Shown here in pieces: positions 19,317 through 26,895 of a DNA stretch of 64,000 nucleotides (the first letter of the stretch is position 1; every line of letters starts with the position of its first letter). The notes below the pieces were generated by a model. It had not been told where the DNA came from and did not search any database. It was given only the letters and a program-made list of their open reading frames with translations. The position numbers were made by a program, and so were the translations under genes. Origin of the DNA: Alphaproteobacteria bacterium (GTDB taxonomy: Bacteria > Pseudomonadota > Alphaproteobacteria > Rhodobacterales > Rhodobacteraceae); contig JAUIFH010000007.1 of assembly GCA_030429495.1 (NCBI GenBank), positions 124,001-188,000 on the forward strand, given 5' to 3'.

Positions 19317-20060
19317 TCAACCCACCCGCTCGATCAGCGCCATCGCGGCGGCCGGATTGGCGACTTTGTGGCCCGAGATCACATAAAGGAAAACGTCGCG
19401 CGACCCCGTCGCCAGTTCGCGGGCCTTGACCGCCCAACGGTCGAGCGCAGCGGGGGAATAACCGAGCGGTTCTTCCTCGGAGGTTCCCATGATCCTGAGA
19501 TAGGCGAAATCCGTCGTCGCCTCGGCAATCTCGGGAAAGGCGCTGTCGCCCGCCTGCACGATGGCGACCCCGTGTTCCCGCACCAGCGCGGCGCATTCGG
19601 GCGCGCGGAAACTTTCGTGCCGGACCTCGACCGCATGGCGGATCGCCCGCCCCCCGTCCGATTTCGGTAGAAGCGCGAGGAAGGCCGCGAAATCGTCGGG
19701 CTCGAAAGTCTTCGTCGCCATGAACTGCCAGTTGACCGGGCCGAGCTTGGCGCCAAGCTGCAGGACGCCGCTCTCGAAAAACCGGGTCACCGACTCACCC
19801 GCCTCGGCCAACACCCGCCGGTTGGTCGCGAATCTCGGCCCCTTGAGCGCGAAGACAAAGTTGTCCGGCGTCTCGTCGTGCCATTTCTGAAAGCTCTCGG
19901 GCTTTTGCGAGCCGTAATAGGTGCCGTTGATCTCGATCGAGCTCAGCCGCGCGGCGGCGTAGTCCAGCTCGCGCTTCTGCGGAAGGCCGGGAGGGTAGAA
20001 GGTGCCCCGCCAGGGCGCATAGGTCCAGCCGCCGATGCCGATACGGATCCTGCCTGCCAT
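19317..20060 (-). CDS. DUF72 family protein
   Basis: 247 residues from ATG 20060. The beginning (IRIGIGGWTYAPWRGTFYP), the SSIEINGTYYGSQ strand, and FALKGPRFATN are characteristic of the DUF72/YecE TIM-barrel-like family. Function is not established; conserved acidic and aromatic residues in the barrel suggest an enzyme. The longer open frame upstream covers the SDR gene antisense and is not used. Convergent with the aldehyde dehydrogenase, 7 nt apart. Confidence 0.9.
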   Translation of the reverse strand: MAGRIRIGIGGWTYAPWRGTFYPPGLPQKRELDYAAARLSSIEINGTYYGSQKPESFQKWHDETPDNFVFALKGPRFATNRRVLAEAGESVTRFFESGVLQLGAKLGPVNWQFMATKTFEPDDFAAFLALLPKSDGGRAIRHAVEVRHESFRAPECAALVREHGVAIVQAGDSAFPEIAEATTDFAYLRIMGTSEEEPLGYSPAALDRWAVKARELATGSRDVFLYVISGHKVANPAAAMALIERVG

Positions 20061-20180
20061 GCGCGCCTCCCTCGATTGCGCGAGTGTAGCGCGGAACGTG
20101 CCCGCCTCCGAGCGGGAATCGGGGTTGCCTTTGCGCGCGGATCGGGCAGGCTTTGTCCCGGACAAGGGGAGAGAGGGCGG

Positions 20181-20921
20181 ATGCGCCTGGCAGGAAAGAC
20201 GGCCATCGTCACCGGCGCGGGATCGGGATTCGGCGCCGGGATCGCCCGCAAGTTTGCGGCCGAAGGCGCGCGCGTTCTGGTCGCCGATATCGACGAGGAG
20301 GCCGCGCATGCCGTGGCGGGCGAGATCGGCGGCCTCGCCCTTCGGGTCGATGTCGCCTCGGGCGAGAGTGTCGCGGCTCTGGCGGACGCGGTGCACGCCG
20401 CCTTCGGCACGCCCGATATCCTGGTGAACAATGCCGGCATCACCCATCTGCCCGCGCCGATGGAGGAGGTGAGCGAGGCCGATTTCGACCGGGTCTTCGC
20501 GGTCAACTGCAAGTCGGTCTTCCTGATGGCGCGCGTCTTCGTGCCCGCGATGAAGGCGCGCGGCGCGGGCGCGATCCTCAACGTCGCCTCGACGGCGGGG
20601 CTTTCGCCCCGGCCGCGGCTGAACTGGTACAACGCCTCGAAGGGCTGGATGATCACGGCGACCAAGGCGATGGCGGTGGAGCTGGCGCCGGCCGGGGTCC
20701 GCGTCAACGCGATCTGCCCCGTGGCGGGCGAAACGCCGCTTCTGAAGAGCTTCATGGGCGAGGACACACCCGAGATGAGGACGAAGTTCCTCGCCACGAT
20801 CCCGATCGGCCGGTTCTCGACTCCGGAGGACATGGGCAATGCGGCGGCGTTCCTTTGTTCGGACGAGGCGGAGATGATCACCGGCGTGGCGCTCGAGGTC
20901 GATGGCGGGCGCTGCATCTGA
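20181..20921 (+). CDS. short-chain dehydrogenase/reductase
   Basis: 246 residues. Rossmann motif TGAGSGFG near residue 11, the VDIDEEA acidic pair favouring NAD, NNAG, catalytic Ser in NVAST and the YNASK catalytic Tyr-Lys. The C-terminal DGGRCI is typical of glucose/3-hydroxybutyrate-type SDRs. Substrate unknown. ATG 20181 follows GAGAGGGCGG. It is followed by a repeat-element copy and then by the cupin-peptidase-methyltransferase genes on the same strand. Confidence 0.92.
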   Translation: MRLAGKTAIVTGAGSGFGAGIARKFAAEGARVLVADIDEEAAHAVAGEIGGLALRVDVASGESVAALADAVHAAFGTPDILVNNAGITHLPAPMEEVSEADFDRVFAVNCKSVFLMARVFVPAMKARGAGAILNVASTAGLSPRPRLNWYNASKGWMITATKAMAVELAPAGVRVNAICPVAGETPLLKSFMGEDTPEMRTKFLATIPIGRFSTPEDMGNAAAFLCSDEAEMITGVALEVDGGRCI

Positions 20922-20926
20922 GGGCG

Positions 20927-20970
20927 GCCGGGGGTTTTCCACCCCCGGACCCCCGTGAAGTATTTGGGGC
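20927..20970 (+). repeat. GC-hairpin + GAAGTATTT repeat element, copy C
   Basis: Directly after the SDR stop: CCGGGGGT/ACCCCCGG hairpin, a second C-run, then GTGAAGTATTTGGGG. In the direction of transcription this has the same order as the copy at 1.2 kb and the same hairpin arms. It ends only about 20 nt before the cupin start codon, so it could act as a partial terminator or a 5' leader structure for the cupin mRNA. Confidence 0.6.
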
Positions 20971-20988
20971 AATATGAAAGGGGACGCG

Positions 20989-21339
20989 ATGCAGGTCGTC
21001 AATCTGGCGGAGAAGCTGGCGCTGTTCGACAGCCATTGGGACCCGAAGGTGGTGGCCTCCTACAACGGCAACGACATCATGGTGGTGAAGTTCCAGGGCG
21101 AGTTTCCTTTCCACGACCACCCCGACACCGACGACTTCTTCCTGGTGATCGAGGGCGAGGTGATGCTGGATGTGGAGGATGGGACCCATATCCTCGGGCC
21201 GGGCGAGTTGTTCGTCGTGCCGAAGGGGGTGCGCCACCGGCCGCGCGCGGAGAGCGAGGCGAAGGTCCTGCTTATCGAGCCGGCGGGCACACCCAATACC
21301 GGCGATCCGGCGACGGCAGCGGCGAAGGAGCGGATCTGA
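20989..21339 (+). CDS. small cupin protein
   Basis: 116 residues from ATG 20989, with AAAGGGG 6 nt upstream; an in-frame ATG at 20974 has no ribosome site. The metal-binding cupin pattern is clear: HDHPDTDDFFLVIEGE, then a PGELFVVPKGVRHRP second motif. It overlaps the peptidase gene by 1 bp (TGATG), so the two are co-translated. Such single cupins may be isomerases, dioxygenases or sensors; nothing narrows it further. Confidence 0.87.
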   Translation: MQVVNLAEKLALFDSHWDPKVVASYNGNDIMVVKFQGEFPFHDHPDTDDFFLVIEGEVMLDVEDGTHILGPGELFVVPKGVRHRPRAESEAKVLLIEPAGTPNTGDPATAAAKERI

Positions 21340-22334
21340 TGCGTCCGGGCGCGCGGAACCTGATCACCGATGTCGCGGGGCTTCGCGTCGGCAATGCCGA
21401 GGATCATGGCATCCGGAGCGGGGTGACGGTGCTTGTCGGCGAGAAACCCTTCACCGCCGCCGTCCATGTGATGGGCGGGGCGCCGGGGACGCGCGAGACC
21501 GATCTGCTCGCCCCGGACAAGCTGGTGCAGGAGGTCGATGCGCTCGTCCTTTCAGGCGGGTCGGCCTTCGGGCTCGACGCGGGCTCGGGCGTGGCGGATG
21601 CGCTTCGCGCGCAGGGCCGGGGTTTTGCCGTGGGCGACCAGAGGGTGCCGATCGTGCCGGGGGCGATCCTGTTCGATCTGTTGAACGGCGGCGACAAGAA
21701 CTGGCGGGAAAACCCCTACAAGGCGCTCGGCAGGGCGGCACTGGCGGCGGCGGGGCCGGATTTCGCGCTCGGCACGGCCGGGGCGGGAACCGGTGCGCTG
21801 ACGCATGACCTGAAGGGCGGGCTTGGGTCGGCCTCGACCGTGCTGGACAGCGGCATCACCGTCGGCGCCCTCGTCGCCGTCAACGCCATCGGATCGGTCA
21901 CTGTGGGCGGGGGGCCGCATTTCTGGGCCGCGCCCTGGGAGATCGGCGGCGAGTTCGGCGGGCTCGGCCTGCCTTCCGGTTTCGCGCCGGATCATGAGCC
22001 GCCGCTGATGAAGCGCGCGGGCGAGGCGACGACCATCGCCATCGTCGCGACCGACGCGGCGCTGAGCCAGGCCGAGGCGCAACGCATGGCGACGGCGGCG
22101 CACGACGGCATGGCCCGCGCCATCGTGCCCTCGCACACGCCGGTCGACGGCGATCTCGTCTTCGCCGCCGCCACCGGGACGCGAAGGCTCACCGATCCGA
22201 TGGCTGATACGTTCCTCATCGGCCATGCCGCCGCGGCCTGCCTTACCCGCGCCATCGCCCGCGCGGTCTTTCTGGCCGAGGTACGCGCGGGCGATGTGAT
22301 GCCGACCTGGGGGGCGCGGTTCGGCGATGACTGA
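21339..22334 (+). CDS. P1-family peptidase (DmpA-type aminopeptidase/D-esterase)
   Basis: 331 residues. The family self-cleaves at a Gly-Ser bond to release an N-terminal nucleophile; the site is visible as AVNAIGSV near residue 188. ITDVAGLRVGN at the start and LSGGSAFGLDAGSGV are typical. These enzymes cleave N-terminal residues, D-amino-acid amides or beta-peptides. Overlaps the cupin stop by 1 bp and the methyltransferase start by 8 bp. Confidence 0.9.
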   Translation: MRPGARNLITDVAGLRVGNAEDHGIRSGVTVLVGEKPFTAAVHVMGGAPGTRETDLLAPDKLVQEVDALVLSGGSAFGLDAGSGVADALRAQGRGFAVGDQRVPIVPGAILFDLLNGGDKNWRENPYKALGRAALAAAGPDFALGTAGAGTGALTHDLKGGLGSASTVLDSGITVGALVAVNAIGSVTVGGGPHFWAAPWEIGGEFGGLGLPSGFAPDHEPPLMKRAGEATTIAIVATDAALSQAEAQRMATAAHDGMARAIVPSHTPVDGDLVFAAATGTRRLTDPMADTFLIGHAAAACLTRAIARAVFLAEVRAGDVMPTWGARFGDD

Positions 22335-23073
22335 CGACAGGCTTTACACCGACGCGGCACTCGCCCGGTTCTATGATCTAGACAATGACTGGACCGAGGA
22401 TCGAAGCTTCTGCCTTCGCCTCGCCCAAGGCTGTGCCAGCGTGCTCGACCTCGGTTGCGGAACGGGCGAGCTGGCCATCCGCATCGCGGCCGAGACCGAC
22501 GCCGAGGTCAGTGCCGCCGATCCGGCGCGCGCGATGCTCGACCTCGCCCGGGCTAAGCCGGGGGCGGGGCGGGTAAGCTGGGTCGAGGCGGATGCACGGC
22601 GGCTGGACCTCGGCCGTCAGTTCGATCTTGTCGTGATGACCGGCCACGCTTTCCAGGTCTTCCTGACCGATGCCGACCGCGCGCTCTGTCTTGCCGCCAT
22701 CGCCCGCCACCTCGCGCCCGAAGGTTGCTTCGTCTTCGACAGCCGCAACCCGGCGGCGCGGGAATGGGAGGCATGGCGTCCGGACCTGACGCTGCGCGAG
22801 ATCACAGACCCGGAACTCGGTCCTGTCGCCGCCTGGGACGACGTGGACTGGGACGCGAAGCGGCAGGCCGTGACCTACGAGACCGCTTACCGCGTCAACG
22901 CCGACGGGCGCGAATTCCGCGCCAGATCGCGGATCGGCTTTCCTTCCCTCGCGGTGCTTGACCGCCTGATCGCGGCTGCGGGTCTGCGCGTCGAAAGCTG
23001 GCTCGGCGACTGGTCCGGCGCGCCGCTCGGTCCAGACAGCCCGGATTTCATCCCGCTCGGCCGCCGCGCCTGA
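22327..23073 (+). CDS. class I SAM-dependent methyltransferase
   Basis: 248 residues. The SAM-binding GxGxG loop is VLDLGCGTGELA near residue 42, followed by an acidic residue in VSAADPA, then the VEADARRLDL and FDLVVMTGHAFQ motifs. The acceptor is unknown. Starts inside the end of the peptidase gene (8-bp overlap), so it is the third gene of a cupin-peptidase-methyltransferase operon, convergent with the hydrolase downstream. Confidence 0.88.
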   Translation: MTDDRLYTDAALARFYDLDNDWTEDRSFCLRLAQGCASVLDLGCGTGELAIRIAAETDAEVSAADPARAMLDLARAKPGAGRVSWVEADARRLDLGRQFDLVVMTGHAFQVFLTDADRALCLAAIARHLAPEGCFVFDSRNPAAREWEAWRPDLTLREITDPELGPVAAWDDVDWDAKRQAVTYETAYRVNADGREFRARSRIGFPSLAVLDRLIAAAGLRVESWLGDWSGAPLGPDSPDFIPLGRRA

Positions 23074-23076
23074 GGG

Positions 23077-23856
23077 TCAGCCGAGAAGTGCGCTCATCAA
23101 CGGGCTGTCGGGCCGCTCCAACCCTTCGATGACATCGAAATGGTGCTTGCCGGGATCGACCGTGACCGGGCAGGCCCAGGCATTGCCGAGCCGCCGCGCC
23201 TGATCGAGGAAGACCGGACGCTCCGCCCCACCGACCCAGACACGGACCGGCACGCCCGGCCGGCGGGCGAGCAGAGCGGGACTCTCGGCCATCCCCTCCG
23301 CGTCGTCGATCCGGAGATCTGAATTCATCGACGTCTCGCACAACTGCCGGAGATCGGAAAGGGGCGAGATCGGCACGATCCCCGCAACGCGCGCAGCCAC
23401 ATCATCGGCAAGCATGCCGGGGCAGGCCATCCGCGCGGACAGATGACCGCCGGCCGAATGACCACTTATCACGACCGGCCCCGCGACCTCTGCCGCTGCC
23501 GCCACAACCGCCGCCGCGATCTGCCGGGTCATGTCGGCGATCCGCGCCGCCGGCGCGAGTGTGTAGGCCGGCATCGCCACGGCCCAGCCGCGCGCTATGG
23601 CCCCGGAGGCGAGATGCGAGAAATCGTGCGGTGAAAAGCGCAGCCAGTAGCCGCCATGGACGAAGACCATTAGCCCCGCCGGATCGGCCTCTGGCAGGAA
23701 GAGGTCGAACCACTCCGCCGCCCGGTCGCCGTAGCGCAGGCCGGGTCGCGTGATCGAAGACGCGCGGAGGGCTGCCGCTCTTTCCGCCCAGCGTTGCGGG
23801 TAGGCGTCGCCGCCCGGAATAAACTTTGCATTCGCGAAGGCCTCGTCATATCTCAT
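23077..23856 (-). CDS. alpha/beta hydrolase, arylformamidase/esterase-like
   Basis: 259 residues from ATG 23856, with GAGG 9 nt upstream; the ATG at 23865 would abut that site. HGGYW forms the oxyanion hole and GHSAGGHL carries the nucleophilic Ser, both as in kynurenine formamidase-like esterases; a late His (GKHHFDVI) completes the triad. No kynurenine genes are near, so the substrate is open. Confidence 0.87.
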   Translation of the reverse strand: MRYDEAFANAKFIPGGDAYPQRWAERAAALRASSITRPGLRYGDRAAEWFDLFLPEADPAGLMVFVHGGYWLRFSPHDFSHLASGAIARGWAVAMPAYTLAPAARIADMTRQIAAAVVAAAAEVAGPVVISGHSAGGHLSARMACPGMLADDVAARVAGIVPISPLSDLRQLCETSMNSDLRIDDAEGMAESPALLARRPGVPVRVWVGGAERPVFLDQARRLGNAWACPVTVDPGKHHFDVIEGLERPDSPLMSALLG

Positions 23857-23910
23857 GGGCAGCATCCTCGCACGGCCGGCCGATACTGGACATTCGGGTC
23901 CGCCTCGTGC

Positions 23911-23922
23911 ATTTGATCAAAT
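23911..23922. promoter_or_regulatory. 12-bp palindrome upstream of gabD
   Basis: ATTTGATCAAAT is a perfect palindrome 23 nt before the start of the semialdehyde dehydrogenase gene, in an otherwise GC-rich gap shared with the divergent hydrolase gene. It could be an operator or part of an AT-rich promoter; no regulator is assigned. Confidence 0.3.
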
Positions 23923-23944
23923 TAAAGTTCACAGGGGGGTTCCC

Positions 23945-25423
23945 ATGCTCGATTCCGTCACCGACCTTCGGTCGCGTCTGAAAGACCCGTCGCTTCTCGT
24001 AACGCAGGCCTATGTGGCGGGGCAATGGGTGGACGCCGATGACGGCGCTACCTTCCCCGTGACGAACCCGGCGCGAGGCGACGTGATCTGCACCGTGCCC
24101 GACCTTGGCCGGGCCGAAACCGCCCGCGCCATCGAGGCCGCCGACAAAGCCCGCCACGAATGGGCGGCCCGCACCGGCAAGGAACGTGCGGCCGTGCTGC
24201 GCAAATGGTACGACCTGATGGTCGAGAATGCGGACGATCTAGGCGCGATCCTGACCGCCGAGATGGGCAAGCCGCTTGCTGAGGCGAAGGGCGAGGTGCT
24301 TTACGGCGCCTCCTTCGTCGAATGGTTCGCCGAAGAGGCCAAGCGCGTTTATGGCGAAACGATCCCCGGCCACCAGCGAGACAAGCGCATCACGGTCATC
24401 AAGCAGCCGATCGGGGTCGCGGCCTCGATCACGCCGTGGAACTTCCCCAACGCGATGATCGCGCGGAAGGTTGCCCCGGCGCTGGCCGTGGGCTGCGGCT
24501 TCGTCGCCCGCCCGGCAGCGGAAACGCCGCTCTCGGCGCTCGCCATGGCGCTTCTGGCCGAACGCGCGGGCGTGCCGGCCGGGCTCTTCTCGGTCGTGAC
24601 CTCGACCAAATCCTCGGCCATCGGCAAGGAGTTCTGCGAGAACCACGCTGTGAGGAAGCTGACCTTCACCGGCTCGACCGAAGTCGGGCGCATCCTGCTG
24701 CGCCAGGCGGCCGACCAGGTCATGAAATGCTCGATGGAGCTTGGCGGCAACGCGCCCTTCATCGTCTTCGACGACGCCGACCTCGACAAGGCGGTCGAAG
24801 GCGCCATGATCTCCAAGTTCCGCAACAACGGCCAGACCTGCGTCTGCGCCAACCGCATCTACGTGCAGGCCGGTGTCTATGACGCCTTCGCCGAGAAGCT
24901 CGCGGCGGCGGTCGCGAAGCTGAACGTCGGCGACGGGCTGAACGATGGCGTGACCACCGGCCCGCTGATCAACGAGGCGGCCGTGGAAAAGGTCGAGGAG
25001 CATATCGCGGACGCGCTGGCCGGCGGCGGCCATGTCGTGACCGGCGGCAAGCGCCACGCCCTCGGCGGCACCTTCTTCGAGCCGACCGTCGTGACCGGCA
25101 TCACGCCCGAGATGAAGGTCTCCACCGAAGAGACGTTCGGCCCACTCGCGCCGCTCTTCCGGTTCGAGACGGAGGAAGAGGTGATCAGCCTCGCCAACGC
25201 CACCATCTTCGGACTGGCGAGTTACTTCTTCGCCCGCGACATCGGCCGCATTACCCGCGTGCAGGAGGCGCTGGAATACGGCATGGTCGGCGTCAATACC
25301 GGCCTGATCTCGACCGAGGTCGCACCCTTCGGCGGCGTCAAGCAGTCCGGCCTTGGCCGCGAAGGCAGCCACCACGGCGTCGAGGACTATCTTGAAATGA
25401 AGTATATCTGCCTGTCGATCTGA
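23945..25423 (+). CDS. gabD: succinate-semialdehyde dehydrogenase
   Basis: 492 residues. Oxidises succinate semialdehyde to succinate, the last step of 4-aminobutyrate breakdown. ITPWNFPNAMIARK, FTGSTEVG, MELGGNAPFIVFDDADLD and NNGQTCVCANR (catalytic Cys) are the GabD pattern, and the C-terminal GGVKQSGLGREGS fits. The usual KPA of the cofactor site is RPA here (Lys to Arg). ATG 23945 follows a GGGGGG-rich site; the longer frame lacks support. No gabT is adjacent. A strong terminator follows. Confidence 0.92.
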   Translation: MLDSVTDLRSRLKDPSLLVTQAYVAGQWVDADDGATFPVTNPARGDVICTVPDLGRAETARAIEAADKARHEWAARTGKERAAVLRKWYDLMVENADDLGAILTAEMGKPLAEAKGEVLYGASFVEWFAEEAKRVYGETIPGHQRDKRITVIKQPIGVAASITPWNFPNAMIARKVAPALAVGCGFVARPAAETPLSALAMALLAERAGVPAGLFSVVTSTKSSAIGKEFCENHAVRKLTFTGSTEVGRILLRQAADQVMKCSMELGGNAPFIVFDDADLDKAVEGAMISKFRNNGQTCVCANRIYVQAGVYDAFAEKLAAAVAKLNVGDGLNDGVTTGPLINEAAVEKVEEHIADALAGGGHVVTGGKRHALGGTFFEPTVVTGITPEMKVSTEETFGPLAPLFRFETEEEVISLANATIFGLASYFFARDIGRITRVQEALEYGMVGVNTGLISTEVAPFGGVKQSGLGREGSHHGVEDYLEMKYICLSI

Positions 25424-25444
25424 ACTGGCATCAAGTGACGACTG

Positions 25445-25476
25445 GAAACGGGGGCCATATGGTCCCCGTTTCTTTA
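25445..25476 (+). terminator. rho-independent terminator after gabD
   Basis: A 12-bp stem (25445-25456 with 25461-25472, one G-T pair) and ATAT loop, followed by TTTAT. It begins 21 nt after the gabD stop. Confidence 0.85.
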
Positions 25477-25618
25477 TGGGGAACCCTGCTGCCCTGAATA
25501 TTTGCGTCGGTTGACCAGCTGGAAACACAGCATCCCGAAACCGCCGCTGGACACTCCCGCAAGCGCAACCTACGGTTCAGCGCGGCGTCCACACGCAAAT
25601 CGGGAAAGACATACCTGA

Positions 25619-26152
25619 ATGAAATTGTTTAACTTTCTGGCCACCGCGCTCGCCCTTTCCGTGCTTGCGTCCGCTGCTTCTGCGGAAATCGTCAAACGCA
25701 AGGGCAGTTCTGCTTTCATCGGCACATTCGGGTCGTGGTACGTAACCAAGACGACGTTCGAAGATGGATCGCGGGCCTGTTTCGCGCATAACCTGCAACG
25801 CAACCGCAACCTGCCCCGCCTTTCGATCCTGTCGGTCATTGGTGGCGAGTATCCGGGCCCGTGGGTCCAGTACGAAGGGCAATACGGCTTTGCGCCCGGC
25901 GCGGCGGTCGACCTGACGATCGGCAGTTTCGCGACCAAGATGAAGAACGGGCCCCAGGATACCGACGCGGTCCTCACGCCACTCAGCGAAAAGGCGGCCG
26001 TGCAGATCGTGAACGCCCTGCTCGACCTGGAGAAAGCCGGGCAGAGGTTCTTCTACGTAAGCGGGGACGCGGGGCGGACCTACAAGTTCAATATCGGCGG
26101 CACTGCCAAAGTTGTGGGCTATCTCGAACGGAACTGCGCGTTCGAACACTGA
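25619..26152 (+). CDS. secreted protein, possibly IalB-like
   Basis: 177 residues with a clear signal peptide (cleavage after ASA, near residue 22). The mature part opens with a FGSWYVTK segment followed by a Cys and ends with a Cys (NCAFEH), which could form a disulfide. The FGSWxV start and single-domain size recall invasion-associated locus B proteins, but the match is weak. A periplasmic location is likely; function is unknown. Confidence 0.7.
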   Translation: MKLFNFLATALALSVLASAASAEIVKRKGSSAFIGTFGSWYVTKTTFEDGSRACFAHNLQRNRNLPRLSILSVIGGEYPGPWVQYEGQYGFAPGAAVDLTIGSFATKMKNGPQDTDAVLTPLSEKAAVQIVNALLDLEKAGQRFFYVSGDAGRTYKFNIGGTAKVVGYLERNCAFEH

Positions 26153-26276
26153 CAACGGGCGGCGCGGCGCGTGTTTGGCCGCCGCGTTATCCGATAGCAC
26201 CCGGCCGATTTTGCCTAGCAACGCGGTCGGGTCCAGTTTGGCTGCATCACGTTCGCTTCCATCTGGAGATCATCAA

Positions 26277-26792
26277 ATGCTGCCCAAACTCCGCACGACC
26301 GCAACCGCAATTGCCGCCACCCTTTCGCTCGGCCTTACCATGCCCGCGCCGGCCCATGCATGGGGCGAAAAAGAGCAAAACGCCCTTGCCGCCATCACGG
26401 CCGCCGGGATCATCGGCACGTTGGTCTACCAGAACAACAAGCGCCGCGCGTCGGGACCGATCAACCGGGCGCCCAGCTATTACCAGCCGACCTACCAGCA
26501 ACCGACCTATCAGCAGCCGCGCTATCAGGAACCTGCACGCTATCAGGCCCCGGCGTCCAGCGGCCTCTACGCGACGCCCGCCGCGCGCGCTTTCAACGGC
26601 CTGCCCGCAGGCGAACGGCGCCTCGTGCAATCGCGGCTTGCCGGATGGGGCTACTACCACGGCGGTATCGACGGCGCATTCGGCCCGCAGACCTATCGTG
26701 CCATCACCGCCTATGCGGGCGACACCGCGGGGACGGATCAGATTTCGACCGTCGCGGGGGCCTATGACTTCTACACGCAGCTCATCCGCTGA
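26277..26792 (+). CDS. secreted protein with YQQP repeats and peptidoglycan-binding-like domain
   Basis: 171 residues from ATG 26277 with TGGAGA upstream. Signal peptide ends near AHA (residue 28). Then a short hydrophobic stretch (TAAGIIGTLVY), a linker with tandem Tyr-Gln-Pro repeats (about residues 63-90) and a C-terminal segment (LVQSRLAGWGYYHGGIDGAF, then GPQTYRAI) matching the helical peptidoglycan-binding_1 fold. It probably sits in the periplasm and contacts the wall. Confidence 0.8.
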   Translation: MLPKLRTTATAIAATLSLGLTMPAPAHAWGEKEQNALAAITAAGIIGTLVYQNNKRRASGPINRAPSYYQPTYQQPTYQQPRYQEPARYQAPASSGLYATPAARAFNGLPAGERRLVQSRLAGWGYYHGGIDGAFGPQTYRAITAYAGDTAGTDQISTVAGAYDFYTQLIR

Positions 26793-26811
26793 CGAGCGTT
26801 GGGACTACAGC

Positions 26812-26892
26812 GTTTCGGGGTTACGTTGCATCGGAATTCGAACCTGTTTCGTTCGAATTCCGATGGGTGCTGTTTCAATCGAAACCCGAAAC
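26812..26892. terminator. nested inverted repeats between convergent genes
   Basis: An inner perfect 14-bp inverted repeat (26829-26842 / 26852-26865, loop of 9) is enclosed by an outer 8-bp pair, GTTTCGGG at 26812-26819 and CCCGAAAC at 26885-26892. It lies between two converging stop codons (26792 and 26896), so a two-way terminator is likely, although no T-run follows. See findings. Confidence 0.6.
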
Positions 26893-26895
26893 ACT

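Noticed and set aside
26465-26540. Short direct repeats resembling an array
   Set aside because: They are in-frame codons for Tyr-Gln-Pro repeats with no spacers, so not CRISPR.
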